Of a DNA stretch of 64,000 bases, positions 19,865 to 30,943 are shown piece by piece. The DNA comes from CAWFLT01 sp963816795 (GTDB lineage Bacteria; Acidobacteriota; Vicinamibacteria; Vicinamibacterales; SCN-69-37). Below the pieces are notes generated by a model that saw only the letters and a list, made by a program, of their open reading frames with translations, did no database searches and was not told the DNA's origin. Location of the stretch: the NCBI GenBank assembly GCA_963816795.1, contig CAWFLT010000006.1, positions 682,001-746,000 of the forward strand, given 5' to 3'. The stretch's first letter is position 1, and every line of letters starts with the position of its first letter. Made by a program: the position numbers and the translations under genes.

Positions 19865-20600
19865 GTGGGAGATCACAGCCGTTCACGTCACCTCTGGATC
19901 GGCGCCGCGCTGCTCGCAGCGGGCGTCGCGTGCCATGCCAGGGGCGCCGACATTCAGCGCGGTGCGCGCGATTGGGACACGGAACGCCAGCGCATGGTGA
20001 CGGAGCAGCTTCAAGGCCGCGACATCCGGGACGCGCGGGTCCTCGATGCGATGCGCAAGGTGCCGCGCCATCTCTTCGTGCCTGAACCGGAGCGAGCCAG
20101 CGCCCATGCGCGATTCTCCCCTGCCGATTGGCTACGATCAGACGATCTCGCAGCCATATATCGTCGGGTTCATGACGCAGGCGCTGGACATCGCGCCCGG
20201 CGATCGCGTCCTCGAGATCGGCACCGGATCGGGCTATCAGGCCGCCGTGTTGGCGGAGCTTGCGAAAGAGGTGTACACGATCGAGATCGTCGCGCCACTG
20301 GCCGATCGGGCGCGCGAGACGCTCTCGTCTCTCGGATATCGCAACGTCCACGTGCGCACCGGGAACGGCTACCTCGGATGGCCCGAGCACGCACCGTACG
20401 ACCGCATCATGGTGACCGCCGCGCCCGACGACGTCCCGCCCGTGTTGCTGGAACAGCTCAAGGTCGGCGGCCTGATGGCGATCCCGGTTGGCGTCGTGAC
20501 ACAGGAGCTTCGGATCCTGCGCCGCACCACGACTGGAACGGAAACGCTGCGGACGCTCCCGGTGCGATTTGTCCCGATGGTTCAGAAACCCGGGAAATGA
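19865..20600 (+). CDS. pcm: Protein-L-isoaspartate O-methyltransferase, exported form (one frameshift)
   Basis: Repairs isoaspartyl residues using S-adenosylmethionine. The N-terminal part (frame 2, from a GTG at 19865) has a signal-like hydrophobic stretch (WIGAALLAAGVACHARG) and the family start DTERQRMVTEQLQGRDIRDARVLDAM with RHLFVPEPE. Near 20100 the frame changes, and the protein continues as LPIGYDQTISQPYIVGFM, then the SAM-binding motif VLEIGTGSGYQAAVLAEL and GGLMAIPVG. Composite of about 245 aa. An exported PCMT would act on periplasmic proteins. The exact start is uncertain. Confidence 0.85.
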
Positions 20601-20607
20601 GGTCGCG

Positions 20608-21034
20608 CTACTCCAGCAGCCGCCGCAGGATCTTGGCGAGCGCCTGCTGATCGGCCTGCGAGAGCCGTCCGAGCGTCGGCGGCGGCGACGTCATCCGCTC
20701 GACGCAGCGCCGCCCGCAGTTTCGCGCCGAGCGGCGTGAGACGCAGGACCTTGACGCGACGATCCGCGGGCGAGGGACGGCGTTCCACCAACCCACGAGA
20801 TTCGAGCCGATCCACCAGACCGGTCACGTTCGAGGCATCGCACGAGAGCGCGCCGGCCAGCTGACCCATCGGGAGGCCAGATTCCGGCTCGATCACGTTC
20901 AAGAGATGACACTGGGCGGGCGACAACTCGAGCTCCGCAGCCAGGCCGGGCAGATTGGCCCGCTGCGAGAACGCAAAGCGCACCAGCAGTTGCCACGCTT
21001 CGCACGCGTGCGGGCCCTTGGCCTTCGCGCTCAT
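20608..21034 (-). CDS. MarR-family transcriptional regulator (one frameshift)
   Basis: About 142 aa. The winged helix is visible in LSPAQCHLLNVIEPESGLPMGQLAGAL, DASNVTGLVDRLESRGLVER and RRPSPADRRVKVLRLTPLG. The frame shifts near 20700; the C-terminal dimerisation helix continues as GRLSQADQQALAKILRRLLE to the stop at 20608. It is divergent from lon with 81 bp between starts. That gap is filled with repeated TCAATAGTT-type boxes, so autoregulation and control of lon are likely. TATACT lies 7 nt before the ATG, consistent with a leaderless transcript. Confidence 0.8.
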
Positions 21035-21041
21035 CCTCGTC

Positions 21042-21109
21042 AGTATAGTTCACCTTCTCAATAGTTAACCACATCAATAGTTGACATCATCAAATAATAG
21101 GCGTATCGT
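21042..21109. promoter_or_regulatory. marR/lon divergent promoter with repeated operator boxes
   Basis: For lon: TTGACA (21081-21086), 17-bp spacer, TATCGT (21104-21109), with the ATG 7 nt further on. For marR: TATACT on the other strand (21042-21047). Between them TCAATAGTT occurs at 21058-21066 and 21074-21082, with related boxes TATAGTTCAC (21044) and TCAAATAAT (21090), spaced about 16 bp. TTGACATCATCAA forms a MarR-like dyad over the lon -35. This A+T-rich island stands out from the G+C-rich surroundings. Confidence 0.65.
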
Positions 21110-21115
21110 CGCCTC

Positions 21116-23400
21116 ATGACGTCCTTCAGACTGATCCCGCTCGACGACACCGTGATCTTCCCCGGCATGCCGGTCACCCTCTCCGTCGACCCCGGCGAGG
21201 ACACGCAACTGCTTCTGGTGCCGCGCCGCGACGGCGAATACGCCAAGGTCGGCGTCGTCGCCGAAGTCGTGGAACGTGTCCAGCTCGCCGGCCGCGGTGT
21301 CGCGGTGTCGCTCATGGGGCTCCATCGCGCGGTCCCGGGGGCCGCGTCCACTGGCCGCGACGGTCGCCTGCGTGTGGAGGTGGAAGAGCGTCCCGATCAG
21401 ACGCCCGCCGGCCGCCTGACGCACGAATCTCGAGCGCGAGTATCGCGCCGTTGTCGAGGAGCTGCTCCAGCTGCGCGGCGACGACGGGCGCATCAGCGCG
21501 TTCGTGCGCTCGATCGCGGCGCCGGGCGCGCTGGCCGACACCGCCGGCTATTCGCCGGATCTCAGCGTCGATCAGAAGATCGAGCTGCTCGAGACCCTCG
21601 ACGTCGTCGAGCGGCTGACGCTGGCGGTCCGCCTGCAGAAGGAACGGCTGACCGAGCTGCACGTGCGCAAGCGGATCCGTGAAGACGTGGAATCGGGCGC
21701 GCAGAAGCAGCAGCGCGACTACTTCCTGCACCGGCAGATGGACGCGATCCGCAAGGAGCTCGGCCAGAACGAAGCCTCGGTCGCCGAGGAGTACCGGAAG
21801 AAGATCGCGGCGGCGGCGATGCCCGCGAAGGTCCAGGAGCAGGCCGAGCGTGAGCTCGTCGCGGTTCGAGCGGATGGGCGACTCGAACGCGGAAGCCTCG
21901 ATGATTCGCACCTACCTCGACTGGCTGCTGGCCGTGCCGTGGGCGAAGCGCTCGGACGAGCGGCTCGATCCCGTCTATGCCCGGCAGGTCCTCGACGCCG
22001 ACCACGCGGGCCTGGACGACGTGAAGAAACGGATCACGGAGTACCTCGCGGTGCGCAAGCTGCGCGCCGAGCGGGGCCTGTCCGATGATCGCCGCTCGGG
22101 CGCGATCCTGACGCTCGTCGGCCCTCCGGGCACCGGCAAGACGTCGATCGGCGAGTCGATCGCGCGCGCCACCGGCCGGCAGTTCGTCCGGATGTCGCTC
22201 GGCGGCGTCCGCGACGAAGCGGAGATTCGCGGGCACCGGCGCACCTATATCGGTGCGCTGCCTGGCCGCCTGGTCCGCGCCCTGCGCGATGCCGGCACGA
22301 TGAATCCGGTGATCATGCTCGACGAGGTGGACAAGCTCGGCGCCGACTGGCGCGGCGATCCGTCGGCCGCCCTGCTCGAGGTGCTCGACCCGGCGCAGAA
22401 CCACGCGTTCGGCGATCACTACCTCGACGTCGAGCTCGACCTCTCGCACGTGTTGTTCATCGCCACGGCGAACGTCGCCGACCGGATCCCCGGTCCGCTC
22501 CTCGATCGAATGGAAGTCATCCCGTTCGACGGATACACGATCGACGAGAAAGTGGCGATCGCCCGCGGCTATCTCTGGCCGCGGCAGGTCGAGCGCAATG
22601 GGCTCGTCGTCGAGGACGTGACGACCACGGACGACGTGCTCCGGACAGTCGTCAACGACTACACGCGCGAAGCCGGCGTTCGTCAGCTCGAGCGGGAGCT
22701 CGGCAAGCTGCTGCGGAAGACCGCGGCGGCGGTCGCTTCGGCCACCGCGACCAGGCCGGTGGCGATCGACGAGGCCGCCGTGCGAGCGGCGCTCGGCCGG
22801 CCGAAGGTCTTTCACGAAGTCGCCGCGCGAACGGCGACACCGGGTGTCGCGACCGGACTGGCCGTCACGGGCGTCGGCGGCGACGTGCTGTTCGTCGAAG
22901 CCGCGTCGATGACCGGCAAAGGCCGTCTTGCGCTGACCGGTCAGCTCGGCGATGTCATGAAGGAGTCGGCGCAGATCGCGCTGACCTACGTCAGGAGCCA
23001 TGCCGCGCGGCTTGGCATCAAGGACGACGCGTTTATCGACAAGGAGTTTCACCTGCACGTGCCGGCCGGCGCGGTGCCGAAGGACGGGCCGAGCGCGGGC
23101 GTGACGATGGTGACGGCGCTCGCGTCGCTCCTGACCGGGCGTTCCGTCAAGAGCACGGTGGGCATGACCGGCGAGGTCACGCTCCAGGGCCGGGTCTTGC
23201 CGATCGGCGGCCTGAAACAAAAGGTCCTGGCGGCGCATGCGGCCGGGTTGACGGAGGTCATCCTTCCCGCTCGCAACGCGCCCGATCTCGACGACGTGCC
23301 GGCCGACGTGCGCGACGACATGCGGTTCCATGCGGTCAGCACCATCGACGAGGTGCTGGCCCTGGCGCTGGAACCTGACGCGCTCGCGAAAGCGGCCTGA
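21116..23400 (+). CDS. lon: ATP-dependent protease La (Lon), two frameshifts
   Basis: Cytoplasmic AAA+ serine protease that degrades misfolded and regulatory proteins. The N-terminal substrate-binding (LAN) domain starts in frame 2 (FRLIPLDDTVIFPGMPVTL), moves near 21420 to frame 0 (SVDQKIELLETLDVVERL, DYFLHRQMDAIRKELGQ), then near 21870 to frame 1 for the rest. Walker A GPPGTGKTS, Walker B PVIMLDEVDKLG and the Ser-Lys dyad (KDGPSAGVT; GGLKQKVLAA) are intact. Composite length of about 761 aa is standard. The start lies 6 nt after a -10 box, so the message is probably leaderless. It is divergent from and probably regulated by the adjacent MarR. Confidence 0.92.
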
Positions 23401-23464
23401 CGGCCTACGTGGATCGCGCCCGCGGAGCGTAGGCCGCTCGGCCGCCGGCGCGGCTTGACGCCAC

Positions 23465-23502
23465 CTACATCGTGTAGTAGTACTGACACCTACACGGTGT
23501 AG
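23465..23502. promoter_or_regulatory. Two BlaI/MecI-type operator dyads
   Basis: CTACATCGTGTAG at 23465-23477 (palindromic but for the centre) and the perfect dyad CTACACGGTGTAG at 23490-23502 are spaced 25 bp apart. They lie immediately before the BlaI start, and the second overlaps an AGGAGG ribosome-binding site. BlaI/MecI repressors bind dyads of this TACA-n-TGTA type, so autorepression of the BlaI-M56 pair is strongly suggested. Confidence 0.8.
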
Positions 23503-23517
23503 GAGGTCGAGCCGCGC

Positions 23518-23901
23518 ATGGTCCGTCGAAATCCGGTCAGCGACGCCGAACTGGAAGTGCTCAAGGTCCTCTGGACCGGCGGTCCGTCGACCGTCCGCGA
23601 TGTCGCCGCGACCCTGCGGCGCCAGCGCCGGCGGCTCGCCTATAACACGGTGCTGACGCTCCTCTCGCGCCTGCGCGACAAGGGCTACGTCGCCGCCGAC
23701 CGGCGCGACACGGCGCACGTCTTCCGTGCCGTCGTCACGCGCGACGATTTGGTCGGCTCGAGCCTGGCGACGCTGGTCGAGCGCGTCTGCGACGGCACCG
23801 CCAGCCCGCTAGTGCTCGCGCTCGTGCGCGGCGGACAGTTCTCTGCCGACGAGATCGCGCACTTCAGGAAGCTCCTCGACGACCTCGAGCCCAGGGACTG
23901 A
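23518..23901 (+). CDS. BlaI/MecI/CopY-family repressor
   Basis: 127 aa, normal family length. The winged helix is visible in PVSDAELEVLKVLWTGGPSTVRDVAATL and RLAYNTVLTLLSRLRDKGYVAADRR. The family's cleavage and dimerisation region follows (FRAVVTRDDLVGSSLATLVERVCDGTASPLV). It represses its own operon and is inactivated when a partner M56 membrane protease senses a signal. The partner gene starts 3 bp after this stop codon. Confidence 0.9.
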   Translation: MVRRNPVSDAELEVLKVLWTGGPSTVRDVAATLRRQRRRLAYNTVLTLLSRLRDKGYVAADRRDTAHVFRAVVTRDDLVGSSLATLVERVCDGTASPLVLALVRGGQFSADEIAHFRKLLDDLEPRD

Positions 23902-23904
23902 TCC

Positions 23905-25387
23905 ATGGCGTGGTGGATCTTCCAGAACGTCGGCGTCACTGCCCTGCTGGCGGCCGTGGTCGCGCTGATCTGCCGCACCACGCGCCTCGGGCCGGTGGCG
24001 CGCCACGCGCTGTGGCTGCTGGTCCTCGTCAAGTTCGTGACGCCGCCGCTGGTCTCGTGGCCGTGGACGGCGCCGGATCCATTCGGAGTGTCTGCGCTCG
24101 ACGCCCGCTGGGCTGCCCCGCAAGTCGCGGTGGCGCGCACGCTCGACGGGCATCGGCCAACAGACGCGATCGACGACGCCGCGATCGCCGTCGCTCCGGC
24201 CGTGGACAGCGTGGCCGGTGCGCGGGCGGATCGTTTCGCCGCCCAGCGGGCGCCCACGACATGGCGCTGGCTCGCGATGCTGTGGGCGGCGGGAAGCGTG
24301 GCGCTGATCGTCATCGAAGGCGCGAGGCTCGTGCGACTCGCCCGTCAGGTCCGCCGCGCGCGTTCGCCCGGGCGCGTCGCTCGTCCATCGCGTCGCCACC
24401 CTGTCGTCCCGGCTCGGACTCCGTCCCGTCCAGGTGCTCGTCGTCAGCGGCATCGCCTCACCGATGGTGTGGTGTCTGGGCCGGCCGCGGCTGCTCTGGC
24501 CGGCGGGGCTCCAGCCCGATGCGTCCGACGCGTGTATCGACGGGCTGCTCGTGCACGAGCTGGCCCACGTCAGGCGTCGCGACCACCTCGTCGGCTGGAT
24601 CGAGCTCGCGGCCGGCGTCGTGTGGTGGTGGAATCCCGTGTTCTGGGTCGTCCGATCGTCGCTGCGCGAGCACGCGGAACTGGCGTGCGACGCGTGGGTG
24701 ATCTCGGCGCTCCCGAATGGCCGCCGTGCGTATGCGGAATCGCTGCTCGCCGTGTCGAGCGCAGCGTCGTGGACCTTGCCTTCGATGGCGGTCGTCGGCG
24801 CACGCGCCACCAGTCGTCGTCTACTCGAAAGGAGACTCGTCATGATCATGAAAGGCCGTGCGCCGCTTCATCTCCCTGGGGCCGGGCTGCTGTGTCTGGC
24901 CGTGCTGGCCGCGGCGTCGTTGCCCGCGTGGGCGGCGTCGGAACAGCAGCCGCCGGCGCCACCCGTGCCGGTGGTCGTCCAAAGTGAACCGCCAAAACCT
25001 CCCCCGCCGGCGGTCGTCCCCGTTCACGCCGTGCGAGTGCGCGAGGCCCGTCAGGCCCAACCGCCTCCCCCGCCGCAGCCGGTGCCGAAGGTCGTCACAC
25101 CGCGCACCGTGAAGTTTGCGTCGGTGGACGTGAAGCGGCAAGCGAACTTGCCCGCCGACGGGCGGCAACTACTGGAGCGGTTCGACGCCGATCGCACCGC
25201 GATCGAACGCGAGGCCGATCAGAAGGTCGAGGCGCTGCGCGCCGAGCTGGTGAAGACGCTCGAGAATCTGCAGGCGGAGTACACCAAGGCCGGCAAGCTC
25301 GACGAGGCACTGGCCATCCGCGAATACTTGCGCATCGGACCGCCTGAAACGAGCCGCTATTACTTCGTCAAATACAAAGGGAAATAG
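23905..25387 (+). CDS. BlaR1-like M56 membrane metallopeptidase without a penicillin-binding sensor domain (one frameshift)
   Basis: Predicted signal-transducing membrane zinc protease. N-terminal helices (FQNVGVTALLAAVVALICRTT, HALWLLVLVKFVTPPL) are read in frame 1. Near 24370-24400 the frame changes to frame 2. The catalytic segment has the zinc motif HELAHVRRRDH and VWWWNPVFWVVRSSLREHAELACD. After the last helix (GAGLLCLAVLAAASLPAW) BlaR1 would carry a penicillin-binding sensor. Here there is a Pro-rich stretch (SEPPKPPPPAVVP, QPPPPPQP) and a short coiled coil (DRTAIEREADQKVEALRAELVKTLENLQ) ending YYFVKYKGK. The trigger is therefore probably not a beta-lactam. Composite of about 494 aa. 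Confidence 0.82.
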
Positions 25388-25431
25388 CCCGACCCGCCCC
25401 GGGGCCGGCGCGGGTAGCGGTCCGCCGAACG

Positions 25432-26998
25432 CTACTTCTTCCCCGCCTTGACGCCCGCCTTCGCCGCCTCTCGCTGGGCGCGCTGATCCAGGATCAGCCG
25501 GTACGTGACGTAGTACTTGTAGATGTTGCTCACGTAGGTGACCGTCTCACGCCCGATGCGTTCGGAAGCGATGCGCTCGACGTTGCCGAACCAGACATTC
25601 GGATCGAGCCCGCGCTCCGCGGTCTCGCGCCGGAGCTGCCGGACGCGCCCGGGACCGGCGTTGTAGGACGCGAACGTCATCAGCCCCTTGTTGAGCTGGT
25701 CCATCGGCTCGTTCGCGTAGTACCGATCGATCATGAACCGCATGTACTTCACGCCGGCGTGAATGTTCGCCTCGACTTCATTGATGTCGCCGACGTTCAG
25801 TTCCTTGCCGGTGGGCGGCATGACCTGCATCACGCCAATCGCACCCACAGGACTCTTGACGTTCTGGTCCAGCGTCGATTCCTGATAGCCCTGGGCGGCC
25901 ATCAGCGCGTAGTCGACGTTGTACTGGGCCCCGTACTTCTTGAACAGCTCGACGACCGCGAGCAGCTTCTTCCGTTCGGCGTCGGCGGCGGCGTTCTTCA
26001 CGTATTTGACGCTCTCGAGATAGCGTCGCTCGACGACGTTCCGGAACGCGTCGCCCTTCCCGTGCTTCGCAATCCACGTATTGACCAGCTCGCGAAGTTT
26101 GGGACTCTCCTTGCGCAACGCGACCGCCAGTTGGCCGCCGGATCGCACGGTGACGTCGCGGTGCACTTTGATGTTGGTGAACACCTGGCTCCAGAACGCG
26201 GCCAGGTAGTCGTCGACGATAGTGATCGGCACGAGGCCGGCATTGACCATTTCGAGCACGTCATCGTCTTCCAGGACCGCCGGAGCCGGTGTGATCACCA
26301 CTGCCGGCTTGCCACGCGCCTTCAGCTGCGCGTTCAGGGCCACCAGGCTCTCATGGTAGATGCTGCGTTCACGGACAAACACGTGCTGGCCGGCCAGATC
26401 GTCGACGGTGGCGATCGGCGGCGCGCCCGGTCCGGTGACGACGACTTCGCTCACGTTCGGTACGCGTCGGCAGCGTGAACGCGACCAGCTTCTCGCGCTC
26501 GGGCGTGACGGTGACCATCGCGGCGACCATATCGACCTTGCCGCCAACGAGCGCGGGGTACAGTTGATCGCGCGTCATCGGCACGATCGCGACATGGACC
26601 TTGAGATTGCCGGTTTTCAGATCCTGGTTCAGGTCGTTCTCCAGGAGCTTCAGCGACTCGTACGTCAGACCGCGCTCCTGCCCTCTATCGACGAAGTAGT
26701 GGGTGCGGTTGAAGGTCACCGCCACACGGATGAGGCGACGCGCGATCATCGCGTCGAGGTCACCGGTGAACGGCTTGTCCATCAGGAGACGCGCGCTCTC
26801 CGGGAGAGCGTCATACGGTGAGGGCGTCGCCGGCAGCGGTGCGTCCTCTGCCACTGGCGGTGTCACTGGCGGTGCCGCCGGCGTCGCGGCGGGCGGCGTC
26901 CCTGGCGTCGCCTCGTTCGTCGGGCCAGAGCAGGCCGAAACCATAGCTACGGCGAGTCCGGCGGTGATCCACCTCGCACCAAACATCAGCTTCGTCAT
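25432..26998 (-). CDS. mltF: MltF-like membrane-bound lytic transglycosylase (lipoprotein; one frameshift)
   Basis: Cleaves peptidoglycan glycan strands with 1,6-anhydro bond formation. The N-terminus is a lipoprotein signal (AVAMVSACSG) followed by a Pro/Ala-rich linker and a solute-binding (SBP_bac_3-like) domain (IRVAVTFNRTHYFVDRGQERGLTYESLKLLENDL). The frame shifts near 26468. The C-terminal SLT domain has the catalytic Glu in AAQGYQESTLDQN, GAIGVMQVMPPTG, and ASYNAGPGRVRQLR. About 522 aa as a composite, as expected for MltF. GGAGGAC is a ribosome-binding site. It stands alone, facing away from the TonB receptor. Confidence 0.87.
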
Positions 26999-27426
26999 CC
27001 AGTCCTCCGCGGAGCGCGCGGGCCACCCTCAGTCGCACGGCTCCTCAACGCTGTGGCGATGGCAGGACGTGGGCCCCTGCGTCTCCCGGGACCCGATCGT
27101 CGACGTCCAAGATACCGCCTTTTCGCGCGAACCGCGTCCATCGGCGAGTCAGCCTTCACAACTGCGGTGAGCCCGGTCTCGATGGGCTGACGCGGCGTCT
27201 GCCGCCCCGCCTTGCTTGAACGGCACCGGACGAAGCACTAGGATGCCTGTAGCGGTTCATAAGAGCACGTTGTAAAATGCGGATGGAGCGGCGGGCTTCA
27301 GCCCGCCGTCGCTGGGCCGGCTGAAGCCGGCCCCTCCCGCCATCGGTCATTCTGCAACGTGCGCCAAAGAATCCGTCAGACGCCGCCCCAGCCGGCGCCG
27401 TGCCTTGCTTCAGTTGAGGAGGGGCC
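26999..27426. other. Intergenic region, 428 bp, no gene seen
   Basis: This lies between the divergent transglycosylase and TonB-receptor genes. No convincing open frame was found. It contains the two-hairpin element at 27290-27333 and, just before the receptor start, a strong ribosome-binding site (GAGGAGGGG). Promoters for both genes must lie here, but I could not place a good -35/-10 pair. Confidence 0.5.
27290..27333. repeat. Double-hairpin element (GGCGGGCT-TC-AGCCCGCC and GGGCCGGCT-GA-AGCCGGCCC)
   Basis: Two perfect hairpins lie side by side at 27290-27307 and 27314-27333, with 8- and 9-bp stems and 2-nt turns. The layout, two G+C stems in tandem, matches the repeats at 12221, 33098, 38653 and 41828, although the stem sequences differ. 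Confidence 0.75.
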
Positions 27427-30400
27427 ATGGCTCGTCGGATCGCCGCGTGCTCTCTGCTGGTCGTCGTCTCGATTGCGCTGATCGCCATGACACCGGCCAG
27501 CGCGGTCGGTCAGGAAACCCGCGCCACCGTCACCGGTACCGTGAGCGACCCGCAAGGTGCGGTCGTGCCCGGCGCCGTGGTGACGGTGCGGAACGTCGAC
27601 ACCAACGTGGACACACTGGCCACGAGCGATACGAGCGGCGGGTTCATCGTGCGCCAGCTCATCCCGGGTCGCTACCGGGTCACGGCCGCACTGCCGGGCT
27701 TCAAGACGTTCACCCGCGACGGCATCGTCCTGCGCACGGCCGAAACGGCCACGATCCGCATCACGCTCTCGCTGGGCGGGGTCGAAGAAGTGGTGACCGT
27801 GACGTCCGGGCTGACGCAGGTCGAGTCGAATGAGACGGCGATTTCTCAGACCATCGAGAACAAGCGCATCACCGAGCTGCCGCTGAACGGCCGCCAGGTG
27901 TACATGCTGCTGCAGCTCACCGCCGGCACGCTGTTCACGCAGACGACGTTCGGCGCCACCGGCTTCTCAGGCACCAGGGCGTGGGACGTCAACGGGTCGC
28001 TCACCATCCACGGCAGCCGGACCGGCAACAACGAGTTCCTGATCGAAGGCGCGCCGAGCTCGGGCACCGGCGGTGGCACGGGCAACTGGAACTATGCGCC
28101 GCCGGTCGACGCGATCGAGGAGTTCAAGGTGCAGACGTCCAGCACCGACGCGTCCTACGGGCGCACGAGCGGCGGCGTCGTCAACATGACGCTGCGATCC
28201 GGCACCAACCAGATGCGCGGCTCCGGAATCCTGCTCCATCGCGGGACGTGGCTCGACTCCAATCAGATTCAGAACATCCGCAACAACATCTCCAACGAGG
28301 GGCATGCCTACTACAACGGCGAAGCCATGCTGAGCGGGCCGATCCGGTCCGGCAAGACGTTCTTCATGGCCGGGTACCAGGGCTTCTACGAGAACATCCC
28401 GTTTCCGGTCACCCGGACCATCCCGACCGACCTGCAGTTGCAAGGAGACTTCTCGCAGACGTTCACCGCCAACGGACAGCTCATTCAGATCTACGACCCG
28501 GCGACGACGCGGCCCAACGCCGCCGGTACGGGATTCATCCGCGATCCGTTCGAGGGCAACAGGATTCCGGCGAATCGTTGGCATCCGATCGCGCGAACCC
28601 TGCTGCAGTACTTTCCCAGGGAAAATGCCACGCCGAGCAACCTGTCGGGATCGGACAACTTCGTCAACTCGCCAAGCGTCGGACGCTATCGCTACAACTC
28701 GTATCTGACCCGCGTCGATCACCTGTTCAGCGATCGCCACCGGCTGTCGCTGAGCAACAGCGGCAACTGGGGCATCGAGTTCCGCAACGAGAACGGGCTG
28801 CCGGAACCGTCCATTCGCAGCGACAACTATCCGACGCATCGCAACCACTATCTGCTGACCGTGGAGGACAACGTCACCATCAACTCCAGCACCTTGTGGT
28901 CCACGCGCGTATCGTGGGACCGGTTCGACGAGCCGCACGACAAGCTCTACGGCAGCATCGATCCGCAGCTGCCGTTCCAGGGTCCCTATCAATTGACCGG
29001 ACCGCCGTTCGTCCAGATCAGCGGCGTGGTCGCCGGCCAGACGATGTTTCCGCGCACGTTCAGACAGCCGAAGAACGACGCCTACTCCCTGCACAGTTCG
29101 GTCTCGAAGGCAGCGGGCAGCCACTTCATGAAGATCGGCGGAGAATTTCGCGCGTATCAGTACTACCGGCAGGACGAAGTCACCTCGAATGGCACCTTCG
29201 ACTTCAACGCCACGTTCACGCGGCGCGATCCGCTGAGCGGCGCGGGCGCGGCCTCCGGAAGCGGCATGGCCTCGTTCCTGCTGGGGCTGCCGGCGAGCGG
29301 CAGCGTGCAGACGGGCACACCTCGCACGGAGGAGTACCGGTACTTCGCCCTCTACGCGCAGGACGATTGGAAGATCGGCCCGCGCGCCACGCTCAACATC
29401 GGCCTGCGCTGGGACTATCAGCCGGCGGTCACGGTGCAGGACGACCTCACGGTCTCCGGCTTCGACACGACGTCGCCCAACCCGCTCCAGGCGCAGCTCG
29501 CTCCGGGCGCGATCAATCCGGCGACCGGCCAGCCAATCGTCCTGACGGGCGGCTTGCTGTTCGCCAATCGCGGCGGGCCGAAGTCGCCGTACAAGTCGGA
29601 CTGGAACAACATCCAGCCGCGGGTGGGATTCTGGTACAAGCTCACGGACTGGCTGATCGCGCGCAGCAACTACGGCCGCTCGTTCCTTGGGCTGTCGAGC
29701 GGCGGCCAGGTCGGTGTCTACCTCACCGACTTTCAACGCAGCACGCCGTTCCTGGCGCAGGCGCCGAACAACGTCGATCCCGGCACGCCGTGGTCCACGC
29801 CGTTCCCCGACGGATTCCTGGAGCCGCTCGCCGGCGCGCAGGGCCTGCTCACCGGAATCGGGACGGGATTCACGATTCCCAACCCTGACTTCGAGGTTCC
29901 GTATACGGATCAGTGGATGGCGGGTGTCGACGTCCAGTTGCCGTGGAATATCGGTCTCGACGTCGCCTACGTCGGCAACAAGGTCAGCAAGCTCGGCGTG
30001 AGCCGGCCGATCAACGAGGTGCCCAAGGCCGAGAACGACAAACGCATCCCAAGCATGGGCGGCAACGCGAACTATCTGAACGTGACGTTCGCGAACCCGT
30101 TTGCCGGATTGGTGCCCGGCCAGACGTTGAACGCGGCCACGGTCTCGCGCGGCGATCTCTTGCGGCCGTACACGCAGTTCGGGGGCATCACGATGAACCG
30201 GCTCAACCTCGGGACTGCGTACTACAACGCACTCGAGACGGTGGCGACCAAGCGCTACTCGAACGGCGTGATGTTCGCGGTCAACTACACCTGGATGAAG
30301 CTCGAGGACCAGGTCAACTTCTTCACCAACTACGACACGGAGCCCTACCGCGACCTTCAGGGCGACCAGCGGCGGCACCGCGTGGCGATCACCACGCTCA

Positions 30401-30932
30401 TCGACTTGCCGTTCGGCCCGGGCCGGAAATTTGGCGGCGAGACGTCAGGCCTGATCGCCGCCCTGATCGGCGGGTGGCAGGTCAACCTCATCGGCGAGAT
30501 CCAGTCGGGCCGGCCGCTCGCGCTCGACGGTAACTCGGTGATGCTCGTGGACAGCTGTCGCGCTTGCCCAAGGATCAACAGTCGTTCGACCGCTGGTTCG
30601 ATAACAGCAGCACGGCGCTGAACAACCCGCGTCCGGACGGGACCTTCGCCTGGACGCTCCTGGGCACGAACGAGTATCGCGTCGCGAAACAGCGGTTCCA
30701 CGACGTCAACGAGCCCAGCGAGCCGCAATGGTCGATGTCGTTCTTCAAGTCGGCGCGGCTGCCGAACGACGTCAACCTGCAGTTCCGCTTCGAAGTGTTC
30801 AACGCCTTCAACGTCCGCGTGTATGGGGCGCCGAACACCAACCCGAACAACGCGAACTTCGGGATCGTGAGCACCGCGAGCCAGGTGAATTTCCCGCGGA
30901 CGATTCAGTTAGGGGTGCGAGTGGCCTTCTAA
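27427..30932 (+). CDS. TonB-dependent receptor with carboxypeptidase-regulatory-like N-domain (Oar-like; one frameshift)
   Basis: Outer-membrane receptor of about 1168 aa. The signal peptide (LLVVVSIALIAMTPASAVGQ) is followed by a carboxypeptidase-regulatory-like beta domain (TVTGTVSDPQGAVVPGAVVTVRN, IPGRYRVTAALPGFKTF), a plug (ITELPLNGRQVYMLLQLTAG, FLIEGAPSSGTG) and a long beta-barrel. The frame shifts near 30560; the final strands continue as DQQSFDRWFDNSSTALNNP to the terminal Phe (GVRVAF). This receptor type is greatly expanded in Acidobacteriota and relatives for uptake of glycans or peptides. The ligand is unknown; the downstream GH97 on the opposite strand suggests alpha-glucan or galactoside use. 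Confidence 0.87.
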
Positions 30933-30943
30933 CGCGTGGCTTA

